From Diplolepis rosae (lineage: Eukaryota > Arthropoda > Insecta > Hymenoptera > Diplolepididae): 64,000 nucleotides of DNA. Below, piece after piece: positions 33,724-44,676 of this stretch. Position 1 is the stretch's first letter. Each line of letters opens with the position of its first letter. Location of the stretch: contig JAPYXD010000727.1 in NCBI GenBank assembly GCA_030998225.1, positions 7,440,001 through 7,504,000 of the forward strand. Direction: 5' to 3'. The notes beneath the pieces were generated by a model. It was given only the letters and a program-made list of their open reading frames with translations, did no database searches and was not told the DNA's origin. A program made the position numbers and the translations under genes.

Positions 33724-34784
33724 ATATTTATACTATTATTTTTTCTATTTACTTATTATAAGTCCTAGACTCTAAAATGCGATGAATAAAATCTTTAACA
33801 TGTTAGCTTCGGGGGTGGTCGATATATCGACCACTCAAGAGGCACAAAATATTTAATGTTTTTAGGCAAAATTTGATGTTTGGAATACGTAAAAAATAGT
33901 TTTAAAATTCTTCGAAACATTGTTGACCATGAAATAAAGATTTTCAAGGTCAAAGGTGCTGCGGGAATTTTTTTTCTATTATTTACGTATCCAGGGCACC
34001 AAACTGCATACGAAAACCTTCTAAAAACTTAGCTTATATTAGAAATAAAATTTGACCTTGAATATGCAATTTTTAAGGTCAAGGGTGTCTGCGGGAATTT
34101 TTTAATTATTTTTTTCATATTCAGCGCATTAAATTACATAGAAATACCCTCTCAAGCCTTCATGACAAATGAGACAAATTTTTTACTTCGCACTTTACGC
34201 ATTAAATTACATAGAAATACCCTCTCAAGCCTTCATGACAAATGAGACAAATTTTTTACTTTGCACTTTACGTTGCCTGCGGGGCTGGTTGATATATCCA
34301 CCAGCAGTCTAAGAGGTCGATTTGTACTGAAATTTCCCCGCAGCTAAAAGGTTAAAAAGTCTGCCGTGATTTGGAAGAACACCGTTAAGTACAAAAAGTT
34401 GAAAAATAAGTTTTTTATATCGTTGGAATCGTAAATATAGATACACCAGAATATTGAGATAATTTTTTTCAAATGTTAATAACTTTGAAAATAATTGTTA
34501 CTTAAATTTAGGGAAACACCGTTAACTGCTAGTTACGGTTTTCACTAAATTATTGGATGGCGATCTCCAGCCTTTGGGATTTCGGAGAAGACTTTATATA
34601 CTGTAATACTTAACGGCATTCTCAAGAAGTATCCAAACCCGAAAAAAGAGGTTTGTACTATAATTTGAGAAATACCGTAACCGCAATTATAAATCGCAAA
34701 GTGCAAAATTATTATTTAATGTCTGTATTCGTTAGGATTAATAACCGTATGAATGCAACAAAAAGTCATATTGTCAAAAATTCA
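33724..34784. repeat. Intronic repeat patch with 73-bp duplication
   Basis: A 73-bp unit starting CATTAAATTACATAGAAATA is duplicated in tandem (34127 and 34200). Larger similarity (AAGGTCAAAGGTGCTGCGGG and AAGGTCAAGGGTGTCTGCGGG) recurs ~130 bp apart. TGGTCGATATATCGACCA (33817-33834) is a perfect palindrome, with a diverged partner near 34287-34305. The rest is AT-rich intron. Confidence 0.6.
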
Positions 34785-35082
34785 AAGGTAAATTTACGTA
34801 GCATGTAAAAAACGTGTCAGAAATGCTATACTTATTTTCCCCTAGATTCGTAAAACGTCTAAACGAAGAACAAAAAAGGCGTAATAACTCAAAAAATTCT
34901 AATACTCAAAAAAAAGAATTTTGAAAATACATAAAAGTGATAACTCACAAGAATTTATTAAATTTGATTGAAAAATGGAATATAAATACTTTTAGTGTTT
35001 TTGAATATATAATTTTGCAAGTTTGAATTTATGCGACTTATTTGTTCTACACGGAAAGAAATTTGATGGCTAAATGTATTAC

Positions 35083-35314
35083 TATTAACGTGAAGGGTGA
35101 ACACAGTGAAACAGTTATTAATTACAGAACAAAATGAACATTCTTTTATTATACTGTTACATAAAAGAGAACCGACATGTTGAGTATTCGGTAACGTACT
35201 ACGCGATGCGACAGTAAACGAATAGTGCCGATCCAGTCCGAGGACCCATCGTCCAACAGGGCCGTAGATAGTCTATGTTCACGGGTGTGCATATTGTCTG
35301 GGGCAACCCTAACA
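35083..35314 (-). repeat. Copia 3' LTR
   Basis: 232 bp, differing from the 5' LTR at only a few positions, so the insertion is fairly recent. Confidence 0.9.
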
Positions 35315-35329
35315 CTTCCCCTCAACCGT

Positions 35330-36071
35330 GGACACACAAGAGCGTTGTCCAGAGGGACTGATTCCCAGTCCTAGTCGGTGTCTCTCATGCTTGATTCTTG
35401 CCAATCCTTTTGTTAGAACATCTGCTGGCATCTTCTCCGTTGTCATGTATTTGATCTCCACGTGACCTCCCTTCAGAGCATTTCTTACGAAATGATGTCG
35501 AATGTCGATATGCTTTGAACGGGAGTGGAAAACATGATTTCTGGCTAGTTTCTGAGCAGCCTGGTTATCATTATGGATGAGTGTTGCTCCTTTTATAGGC
35601 AGACCTATTTCGCTCATGAAACGACGAATGTAGATAGCCTCTTTGCTAGCCTCTGTGAGTGCCATGTATTCTGCCTCCGTGCTAGATAAAGCCACTGTTC
35701 GTTGCTTCTTGACCTCCAGCTGCTCCAGCCAACAGAAAAGCATATCTGGTATACGAACGTCGATCTTCTGGGCAAGATCCCCAGTCTGCATCCGCGAAGC
35801 CTTCAAGTTGCTTTCCGGTTTTCGAGAACGTGATTCCGCTGTCTAAAGTTCCTTTTAGATAACGCAAAATTCTTTTGCCAGCTATCCAGTGTTCTCTAGT
35901 GTAGCAGGTATTGAACTGACTCAAATAGTTCACGGCAAACGCAATATCTGGACGTGTGCCTATAGCCAGATACATGAGTGATCCTATCAGTTCACGATAT
36001 GGATATAACTTCATGTCCTCTCTTGAGTTTGATTCAGGCTTGGTAATTTGGCTGCTTGGATCCAATGAAGT
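35330..36071 (-). pseudogene. pol: Copia RNase H
   Basis: This continues RT after the inserted element: TSLDPSSQITKPES, then LIGSLMYLAIGTRPDIAFAV and GFADADWGSCPEDRRS (first catalytic Asp). After a frameshift near 35740-35760 comes ALSSTEAEYMALTEASKEAI (Glu), HIDIRHHFVRNAL and PADVLTKGL. The order is typical of Ty1/copia. The shift destroys the domain. Confidence 0.87.
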
Positions 36072-36073
36072 TA

Positions 36074-37562
36074 CACGGAGAAAAATAGTTGAAGTAATTT
36101 TACTCAACTTCCGATCAAATTTGGGACATAAGGACAAGTTAGAAGTTATTTAATATCACTGTATTTATTTGTGATATATTAAATGTTCGAAAATGAATCA
36201 AAGTTGAGTAAAATTCAGAAGTGTAGGGTGAAGTATGAAAGCGTGCATTAAAATTTTTTAAATATATATATTATCACTTGTAGTTTAACTATAAAAAACC
36301 AATCTTTTATTAAATCACAAAAATAGTAGAGCTTTCCGTTCATTCTACTCTACGCTTCAATCGAGAGTTGAGTAAACCGTGAATCGCAAGATTTATTCCA
36401 ACAGCTACATCTATTCACGCAGGAACGAATGAAAGTAATCTGCGCCTTGGGTACATATAAAATTTTTTTAATTAATTTAATTAATAATTAATAATAAATT
36501 TAATTTTTAATAACTTAAATTCTTAAAATTAAATTGATATTATGAAAATTCAAACAAAAAAAAGTCGATAAGTGTATTACATAAAATATGAAATATCACA
36601 TAAATTACTCAGGCAGAATAATAATTTGGAATTCGCAAATGTAAAATCCATATTTTGAAAATATAAAACACAGAAAATAAAAGAACCTTCTTTTAAATGT
36701 TTTTATACAAGATACTTCTTAATAATAATGCAATTTTTTAATGTACATTTGAAAATTTAGTTTCACTAAACTTCATACGTCGTTATAATAAAAATGTATA
36801 CTAAATGTAATTTAACAATTATATTATATATATCAATAATTATAGTTACAATAATTGATTAATTATATTAATTTTTAAAAATATTTTATTAATCATTTAT
36901 GAAAAAAGTTGATATATTTTTACTTGAGTAAGGCTAAAAAATTTTATTGACGGCACTTACTCTCACAAGCTCTGAATAACTCATGCAGTCACTATATAAG
37001 AAAGTTCCAAGTTTTATATCTAAGCATTGTAAGCGAGCGTGTGCGTGATTCGACGAAAGCGTATCGTACTATATATAAGTGTAGTTATTAGATTTATATA
37101 ATTAAAGTTATATGTTTAAGTGTATTTGTAATTTGAAATGTGATTGGCTACGTCTGAATGGTGTGAATGTATTTGTAAGTTGTTTATGTATGTACCGGAT
37201 GACTATTGGTAGGCTCGAGGTAAGAATTTTTTTTATTTGAGAGAAGCATACCATTGCCAGTTCAAATAATACGCCCGATGCTCATTTTACCCAACTACGG
37301 TTTGAAGCACCTCAAGCGTCGGTGATATACTTATACATTTCATGTTAACCCACTGACGCAAGTTGGTGCCCTGTCGTCGATAACGTTTTACTCAACTCCT
37401 TACTATTCCCTATGTAACGCTTATTGTTATTCAATTTGGGCGAATTAGGTATATATCAAATTGATTTTACCCGACTAGGATTTAATAGGTGTTCAAATGT
37501 CCTTATGTCCCAAGTTTAATCGACAGAGTTGAGTAAAATTACTTCAACTATTTTTCTCCGTG
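36074..37562. mobile_element. CACGG-ended TIR element inserted in copia pol
   Basis: TIRs CACGGAGAAAAATAGTTGAA and complement extend about 65 bp. TA is duplicated (36072-36073, 37563-37564). Removing 1489 bp plus one TA restores the copia reading ...KPVL|TSLDPSS, proving the boundaries. Inside, 36590-37245 matches 6570-6650 plus 10640-11250, including the TATATAA and GAG|GTAAGA motifs. No ORF is visible. It is the youngest layer of this insertion stack. Confidence 0.9.
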
Positions 37563-37564
37563 TA

Positions 37565-38284
37565 GAACGGGTTTCGAATCCATCATACCGAAACGTTCCA
37601 AAATGTTTTCAGCGTACTGCTTTTGTGTCATTTGGATCTTTTGTCCGTCTCTGAAGAATTCCATTCCTAAACAGTGGTTGACTTCGCCCAGATCTGTTAT
37701 TTTGAATTTCTTCGTCAAGTCCTGTTTTATTTTCAGCATCCAATGGGTATCATTCGAAGCCATTAGCATGTCATCTACATAGACGACAATGATCATCAGA
37801 TTTGTTTCTGATTTTGCAGTGTACACGCAAGGGTCGGACTCCAGAGCCTTCAGTCCCAGACTTTTCATTACTTCGTCCAATCTTTTGTGCCACTGATGAC
37901 CCGCTTGCTTGAGTCCGTAGAGTGATCGTTTTATTTTGAACACCTTGTCTTCCTCTCTAATTTCCCGAAGCATTTTCACGACGTCGTCTTTGGTCTTCTT
38001 CGTAAATCCTTTTGAGTTGAGCATCTGCGGTAGCATTTCCTCCAGGAAGTCAGGCAATTCCATGAAGATGTCTTCATCTAACTTTCCGTTTAGATAAGCG
38101 GTAGTCACGTCCAGTTGATGGACTACTAAATCTTTTTCGACAGCCACGGCCATTACAGTCCTTATACAACTTAACCTAGCTACTGGTGCGAAAGTCTCGT
38201 TGTAGTCAGCACCGGGTTGTTGAGTGAACCATCTGGTTACAAGTCGAGCTATTCTTCTTACGATTTCTCCATCTGTGCCGTATT
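37565..38284 (-). pseudogene. pol: Copia reverse transcriptase
   Basis: From about 38284 the frame reads RRIARLVTRWFTQQPGADYN then TFAPVARLS, followed by VVHQLDVTTAYLNGKL with the first catalytic Asp, the RSLYGLKQAGHQWHKRL motif and the catalytic box VVYVDDML. It ends at ...GMMDSKPVL, where a TIR element has inserted (TA at 37563-37564). An additional ~30 residues between ELP and KIKRSLYG make the fingers region longer than in typical copia. Confidence 0.88.
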
Positions 38285-39642
38285 CTTAGTACCATGCGAA
38301 AGCCTATCACGTTACGATCAACAGGGCGATCGTGCAGTTCGAATGTGTCATTCTCGATGAGTGATCTAAACTCGTCCTGGATTGCTTGTCTCCATTCTTT
38401 TGCATCTTTTCCGGATAATGCATCCTTGATGGAAACTTCAACAGCAATGCCGGCAACCTCATCAGCTGCATTTTCGTCTCCCTCTTCAGTTCTTTCGAAG
38501 ATGTGATGATACTGCTTTTTGGGTCTTCCCCTGAGACCAGTCTTGATTATTCTTGGGCGACCTGGACCTCTTCTAACAGGTAATCCTTCCCCCTCATTTT
38601 CGAGAGGATTTTCAGGAACTCCTTCACGTCCTGCTGGTTGGGCTGCGATCTCGAAATCCTGGGGCACTTCATCTCTCTCAATCTCTGGGTTCTCGATATT
38701 GTTTTCCCCCTCTCTTGCGACTTCCCCTTCCTGTCGAGGGAGGGTTTGAAAAATGTCTACAGTTGCAGCTTCTTTTGGTTTACCTTCCAAAGCTATCTTC
38801 TCTGTTTCGAGATTTTTGGGGGCGAAATCTTCATAATCTCCAGTTTTCACGAAGTCTTTCAGGAATGCCACGTCTCGTGAAGCTTGGATCTTTCTCTCAC
38901 TTGGTATCCAGACTCTGTAAGCTTTCGCTTCCTCGGAGTATCCTACGAAGACACATTCCTTCGAACGAGCATCGAATTTTCCCTTGCCAGTTGCTTTGTT
39001 GAGTGTGAAGGCCTTGCAGCCAAAGGTTCTAAAATACGAATTATCTGTGATCTTGCCTGTCCAGATTTCGAATGGGATTTTACCTTGAATTCTGCCAGAC
39101 GGACATCGATTCCTGACGTGATTTGCAGTGGCGATTGCCTCTGCCCAGAACGAAGGTGGAAGGTCTGCCTGGATCAGCATGCATCTGGCCATTTCCACTA
39201 AGGTGCGATTCCTCCTCTCTGCCACTTCATTCTGTTGCGGCGTGTGTGCAACCGATAGTCTTCTTTTTATTCCGCAAAATCCTAAATAGTCGTCGAATTC
39301 CTTGTTGCAATATTCCGTCCCGTTATCGGACTGCAAGTTTTGGATTTTTCTTTCGGTCTGGTTTTCGACTAGAGCTTTATATTTCTTAAAAGCTGATAGA
39401 GCGTCGCTTTTGTGTTTCAGAAAATATACCTCTCCCCAACCGGTACAACCGTCGATAAATGTGGCAAAATATTTTGCCCCTCCCAAGGATTCGCAGGTCT
39501 CGCAGGTGGGTAACCTGCCGTCTTGGTGAACCTTCATCCCTACGACGTTCTCCTTCGCAATAAGCTTTTTCAGGTTCCTCTCGTTGAGGTGACCTAATCG
39601 CTGATGCCACGTTTTTAGATCTGACAGATTTGATTGCGTCAC
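38206..39642 (-). pseudogene. pol: Copia integrase with internal deletion
   Basis: The pre-integrase zinc module (His13, His18, Cys47, Cys50) is followed at once by ESLGGAKYFATFID. Roughly 50 residues that normally follow CETC, including the first catalytic Asp, are missing in frame. The second Asp (LQSDNGTEY, Asp106) and Glu142 (NEVAERRN) remain. The linker carries two AT-hook-like motifs, RRGPGRPR (about 357-364) and RGRPKK (371-376). The frame is lost near 38285 at the start of RT. The copy could not integrate by itself. Confidence 0.88.
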
Positions 39643-39666
39643 AGCCGCTGCACTTTCCGTTTTTTC

Positions 39667-40941
39667 TTAAACGTAATAAAGACCGTTAATTCTATCCACG
39701 AACATTTTGGCGTTTCCGTTCGTATCAAACACTATTGCATCGTTCTTTCGAAACAGAATTTCGTACCCGTTGTCTGCGATCTTGCCTACTGATATTAAAT
39801 GAGAACGTAGATCTGGCACTAGCAAAGTGTTTTCTAATTTAATTGTTTTCGAAACGTTATTCTCACACAAGTCGATTTTTACGGAACCTTTACCTTGAAT
39901 ATTCGTAGTCGCGTGATTTGCGAGATTCACAGAAGAAGAATTCGAAGCAAGTAAAGTTTGGAATTTTCCTTCGAAACCACACATGTGTGAGGTACATCCA
40001 CTGTCCAGGCACCATAATTGTTTGTTCGCACTCACACTCACCTTTAATGCCGATTGGAATGACAGATCAGCTGATTCCTCGGTTGTCGTTGTGTAACACA
40101 GCTCTTCTGCTGTGTTTGCGTTCTGCTTCGTGTTTTGACGTTTCGAATAACAATCTTTCGCCTTGTGCCCTACCTTCTTGCATCGAGAACACTTATATTT
40201 GAATGGCTGGTGACTGGATTTCTCATTTCCTCCATTTTCGGAGTTCTTTGAGTTTGGATTTTCGGGTTTCTTTTGAAAATGTCCTTTTCGTTTAAAAGCA
40301 CTCGCATACATAGCACCTGGAACGCACTCACGAACTTTACTTCTACGCGCATCGCTTTCTTCGAGTATTTTTATTTTCAAAATTTCCGGTTTCAGTAAAT
40401 CGTCTCTCAACTCTATAGCACATCTAAAGTTTTCATAAGTCGCGGGTAAACTATACAGGAGTAAGATCGTAAGAAGTGCTTCGTTCACATTCACTTCCAT
40501 TTCTTCGAGTTTGTCCACAGCATCGAAGAATCGTCGGATGTGGTCACGTGTGTCTTCTCCTTCCGCCATCTTTTGTAAAGTTAGCTGTTTGAGTAAAGTT
40601 GCCTTTCTTGCCGGTCCTGTGGACTGGTAAATGGACTGCTGCTTTATCCACACTTCTCGTGACGTCTCGCAGTTTTTAATCTGTTTGAGCTCTGAAGGGC
40701 TGATGGAAAGAATCAAGTCGGATTTGGCCTTTAGATCAGCCGCGATCCATGTTTCAGTTGCCCTTGCGGAAGCTTGGGTTGGATTTCCGTCATTTCCGAG
40801 CACGACTTCAGGCTTGACTTTAACCCCATTTACGTAGCCCCACGCGTCACTTTTTATAAGGAGAGCTTCCAATTGAAGTTTCCACGTGTCATAGTTATCT
40901 TTGTTTAACACCTCGATACGTGTATTCACGATAACACTCAT
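39667..40941 (-). pseudogene. gag: Copia gag and protease
   Basis: The 424-residue frame starts MSVIVNTRIEVLNKDNYDTW, a copia-type capsid domain. The nucleocapsid knuckle CSRCKKVGHKAKDC (Cys251, Cys254, His259, Cys264) follows, then the aspartic protease active site LWCLDSGCTSHMC (Asp at 313). It ends at TAA (39669-39667) after RINGLYYV. The next open frame (integrase) is in the same phase, so a single nonsense mutation separates them. Confidence 0.9.
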
Positions 40942-41078
40942 TTTGAAATAGAGATACGCCTTTTAACGTTCTTGCTAGAGCCAGCGTCGCTTTCCGAGAA
41001 TTGCGTTGCGTACTTTTCGGTTACTGCGATAACTTTGCACTGAATTTTGTTCTAATACTGTTATTCACTTATACATGG

Positions 41079-41092
41079 CTGGGCCCATAACC
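41079..41092 (-). other. Copia primer-binding site (initiator tRNA-Met internal fragment)
   Basis: GGTTATGGGCCCAG directly adjoins the 5' LTR. This is the site used by copia, whose primer is an internal fragment of initiator tRNA-Met rather than its 3' end. Confidence 0.8.
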
Positions 41093-41324
41093 TATTAACG
41101 TGAAGGGTGAACACAGTGAAATAGTTATTAATTACAGAACAAAATGAATATTCTTTGATTATAATGTTACATAAAAGAGAACCGACATGTTGAGTATTCC
41201 GTAACGTACTACGCGATGCGACAGTAAACGAATAGAGCCGATCCAGTCCGAGGACCCATCGTCCCACAGGGCCGTAGATAGTCTATGTTCACGGGTGTGC
41301 ATATTGTCTGGGGCAACCCTAACA
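41093..41324 (-). repeat. Copia 5' LTR
   Basis: 232 bp, followed on the element strand by the primer-binding site. The start TGTTAGGGTTGCCCCAGACA is shared with the 3' LTR. Confidence 0.9.
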
Positions 41325-42055
41325 ATTACATTTTTTTAAAAGAAGTACCATTTTAGAGAGTAAACCAGAACTGTTCATATCATTTTACTTTCTAAGCCCC
41401 TTTGTAGTTGAAATATGAGAATGCTCGAAAGTGAAACGTACTCATCATAGTTGGTAAAAATTTTTCTGAATGTTTCTATTTTCAAAAGCGCGTTGATTTC
41501 AAAACTCTGCTCTATATAAAGAAGTATATTTACATCAGAAGATTCGGTCAAATAATATTAAAACTGCTATTATGTCTCATTATTAGACTCAAATTTCAGA
41601 CAGACAGCGAGTATAGACTGACATAATAAACTTTACCATTGTGATGGGACTTTTTCACAACTTTTTCCAATAGTTCTGGTTTACTCTCTACAATGGTACT
41701 TATTTTCACGAAATGTAATACATTTAGCGATCAAATTTCTTTCCGTGTAGAACAAATAAGGCGTATAAATTCAAACTTGAAAAATTATATATTCAAAAAT
41801 ACTAAAGATAATTATATTCCATTTCTCAATCAAATTTAATCGAATTTAATTGAATAATTAAATTTAATTAAATTTAATAAATTCTTGTGAGTTATCACTT
41901 TCATGTATTTTCAAAATTCTTTTTTTATGTATTAGAATTTTTTGAGTTATTACGCCTTTTTTGTTCAAAGTTTAGGCGTTTTACGAATCTAAGGGAAAAT
42001 AAGAATAACTTTTTTGGCACGTTTCCTACATGCTACGTGAATTTACCTTTAAAAT

Positions 42056-42730
42056 AAGTCGAAAAACATCTAAAAACATAAATTATTTCGGGAATTATTT
42101 ATAATTTAAGAAATGAAAACAAACCATCTCAAGTTCGTTTCATACATAATTTTAACGTCTCTCATTTTATTTTTAGGGAAAAATTTTAACATGTTTATTG
42201 TCAATATTAGGAGAGTTTATGTGACTAACAAAAACAAAGTGAGTATAATAATTTGGTCACCGACCGTATTTCGAGTTTAGTAGTTACTCAATAAATTTGT
42301 AATTTATGTACATTATTTAATGAATATTCATCAATTATTCCCATTAGAATTTTGTATTCCTCATTATTCATGAAATTCACTGAAACTTATAAAGTTCTTG
42401 TATATATTTATATCTGCAGTTTGAAAAAATGTCGACTTCCAATTTATTTAAATTGATAAAATCAATATCTATTTGGCTCATGTGAAAACAAGCTTAAAAA
42501 ACACGAAAAAATTATTGATATTTATCATGAAATTATAATATGCCACATGTCATAATAATTATAATTTCATAATTGAATGATATCTTATAATAACTTCATT
42601 CTATCAACTATTTTTGCAGTTAACGGTATTCTTTCAATCCACAGCAGAAGAAATGGTATTTTAAGTATATGTTTCGATTATAAACAACCTTACGTAGAAT
42701 CATATGGTCAATTAAAATTTCATAACTTAC
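42056..42730. other. Intron 2, 5' portion
   Basis: AT-rich intronic sequence between the exon 2 donor and the palindromic element. No feature was recognised. Confidence 0.5.
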
Positions 42731-43035
42731 TCGTACAATTCCCCAATACATTGCTATTTCATCTTCAGCTTCTTTATATAACACTTTATAAATAATATAT
42801 GGGTCTTGTTCGAGAGATTCTGGAGTCTCTACACGATACTTTCTTCTGCCATTATCTATCTTCTTTGCCTGATCTCTTGTGACTATACAATTGCGTTCAT
42901 TAATAAAAGTTGCCGTGCTCACGCGTCTTTTATTATTTGATTCTAATACTATATAACCTATGTATTTTACATTAAAGTCTGCATCCGATGGAACACCACC
43001 TCCTACTTTACTTTCAAATAGTGATGAGTTGGATC
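42731..43035 (-). CDS. Exon 2: N-terminal half of the S1-like domain
   Basis: The acceptor is TTTTTTACAG|GATCC (43036) and the donor is GTACGA|GTAAGT (42730). The exon is 305 bp: two bases complete the split Gly, then 101 open codons. The peptide starts near KVGGGVPSDADF, corresponding to the IVGG activation site region. STATFINERN stands where CGGSLI is expected, CIVTRDQAKK where LTAAHC is expected (so no catalytic His), and EDEIAMYWGIVR where NDIALLKL is expected (Asp102 replaced by Glu). The reading is supported by the phase match with both neighbours. Confidence 0.7.
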
Positions 43036-43948
43036 CTGTAAAAAATAAAGAAGTTACAGCATGATGCAGTTCATAGGTTACGTAAAACGTTTTATATTGC
43101 TTAACCAACACCAAAAGTACACTAGGGCATCAATTTTAAAACCGTCAAGTTTAGAGATCTAAATGTGGACGCAGTAGGGCACGCCGGCACGGTAGAATTC
43201 TAAAGGGGCACAGTTCAAAGTTCAAATCCAATAAGTTTCGTACTTCGAAGTTTAAAGTTAGGGGAAATTCTGGGAACTCGAAAAATAACGATGGCCTCCT
43301 CCAGGCCTCCTCTATGAGAGGTATATTTTATGTTGCGCATGTGCACACTGACACTTGCTTGCACTTGCAGGCGCATATTCGCGCGCAGACGCATTAAAGA
43401 TATGACGTCATCTCTTGTGAGGTTCGGCGAAAAGAATTCGGTTTTCGACTGTAGTATTATCGGTCGCTACAATTGTTGCTACCCAATATGTGTGAATGTT
43501 CTGCGCGTTATGCTGGATGTGTTCTAATAGCGTTAAAGAAAAAAAAATCTGTAACTATTAGATTCCTGCAAATAAAATTTTTGATGAATCTTAATTGTAC
43601 ATATATATAACTGACTTTATGTATATTCAAATGATCTGTAGGCCCTGTCTTTATGATACTTAGACTATTTTTTATATTCTGTCGTTTAAAGGTTTTTTGA
43701 TAGTTGTACGTTCACCAAGACTGAATTTATTAAATTCCTTGTCAAGCTCAGATTTAAAAATCGGTCGAACAAAGGATTTCCTGTCCGAACATGAATAAAA
43801 ATTAATTAGTTGAGTTTGAAATTGTTGTCACTGCCTACAGTATCCGAGGATCACTAGTCGCGTATCAGATAGGATACGTTGTCGACAGGTGACCTCGTAG
43901 ACAATTTTAAACTTTTATACCGCAAATAATGCAAATGAATTCAATATC
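43036..43948. other. Intron 1, 3' portion
   Basis: Upstream of the exon 2 acceptor there is mixed-composition sequence with no recognised gene. A patch at 43320-43400 is richer in GC (GCGCATGTGCACACTGACAC). Nothing else can be supported. Confidence 0.4.
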
Positions 43949-44575
43949 TGTGACGCGATCTGAAGACCCCTAAGCGGACAAAAATCGATTCTCTGATTCT
44001 TAATGTTTTACGTAGATTCGAACTTGCTCTTTAAGATGGTATAGTTAAAAAAAATTCTATCATTAACAATTTATTCAGTACAAGCGTTTAAACATAGTCG
44101 TTCGGGAGAGCACTCGAGACTTCTCTCTCAACACGTACACATGCGCGAATGCTGTGACTGTGAGCCATTCCAGCGATCGTGAACGCTCGGTTTCATCTTG
44201 GTGGTAGAGAGGGGAGAGGGGAGAGGGAATATGCCTGGCCAGAAACAGAGGGGTCGGTGCATATTCTGAATTTTTAATAAATATTTACCAATTAAATAAT
44301 AAAGAAAATGAATAAGGACGTGGTATATTACATTGTATGAGAAGGCACATGGCACATAATATACCTATTACTTAGAAGAGTGTGAATACTCTGTCTTTCT
44401 TTCCGAAGACAGTCGAACCGATCGAACTCACACGCACAATAGGCCTCTACAAGTATGTGCGATCGAAAGAGAGAGAAATATCGGAAGATTCCTATCGGTC
44501 CATCGCCACTTCTCCTGCTTCTTCTCTAAAATTTACGTTTGGCCGCTTAGGGGTCTTTCTTCAGATCCCGTCACA
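43949..44575. mobile_element. Short TIR element, 627 bp
   Basis: TGTGACGCGATCTGAAGACC at the left pairs with GATCCCGTCACA preceded by GGCCGCTTAGGGGTC at the right (CCCTAAGCGG shared). It encloses a purine-rich block (44189-44228, GAGAGGGGAGAG). No target duplication was recognised. No coding sequence was found. Confidence 0.55.
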
Positions 44576-44620
44576 TTTAAAGAATTTGAAAATCTTTCTG
44601 TGGAAAAAAAAGACACTTTC

Positions 44621-44676
44621 GACTGCGCTGGAATTCGAGCCCAGGTCTTTCGATTGCCGGTCGACTGCTCTAGAGT
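44621..44676 (-). repeat. tRNA-like fragment (Ala-like)
   Basis: The minus strand reads CTCTAGAGCAGTCGACCGGC then AATCGAAAGACCTGGGCTCG. It resembles a D-arm end, an anticodon arm with loop CCGGCAA (GGC, Ala) and a B-box-like GGGCTCGAATTCC with one extra base. The 5' acceptor and 3' end are not evident. Most likely a SINE head or tRNA relic. Confidence 0.35.

Larger units (their letters stand above)
35083..41324 (-). mobile_element. Copia-type LTR retrotransposon
   Basis: The element has 232-bp LTRs (35083-35314 and 41093-41324) starting TGTTAGGG on the minus strand and flanked by the 5-bp duplication ATTAC (35078-35082, 41325-41329). It has a primer-binding site GGTTATGGGCCCAG next to the 5' LTR and a polypurine tract GAGGGGAAG next to the 3' LTR. 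The single gag-pol frame holds capsid, CCHC, protease, integrase, RT and RNase H in Ty1/copia order. It is dead: there is one nonsense codon, frameshifts, an in-frame deletion in integrase, and a 1489-bp TIR element inserted between RT and RNase H. Confidence 0.93.
35050..41751. mobile_element. CACGG-ended MITE (split by copia)
   Basis: Left end CACGGAAAGAAATTTGATGG, right end TCAAATTTCTTTCCGTG, with TA on both sides. Removing copia (35083-41329) leaves about 455 bp: 35050-35082 joined to 41330-41751. Subterminal ACCATTTTAGAGAGTAAACC and its complement (41670-41700) form a second inverted pair. No ORF is present. Confidence 0.75.
34785..42055. mobile_element. Palindromic element with nested insertions at its centre
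   Basis: The arms 34785-35048 and 41752-42055 are inverted copies (AAAGGTAAATTTACGTAGCA and TGCTACGTGAATTTACCTTT at the outer ends). They meet as CTTATTTGTTC-TA-GAACAAATAAG. The CACGG element 35050-41751 is inserted exactly at that central TA, and copia lies inside that element. The original palindrome was therefore about 570 bp. No coding sequence is present. Confidence 0.75.

Noticed and set aside
38294..39529. Several plus-strand ORFs over the copia integrase
   Set aside because: They are antisense shadows of the well-supported minus-strand integrase frame.
35083..41324. Endogenous retrovirus or envelope-bearing element
   Set aside because: Domain order integrase before RT, 232-bp LTRs and the copia primer site define Ty1/copia. 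No envelope-like frame exists in either LTR element.
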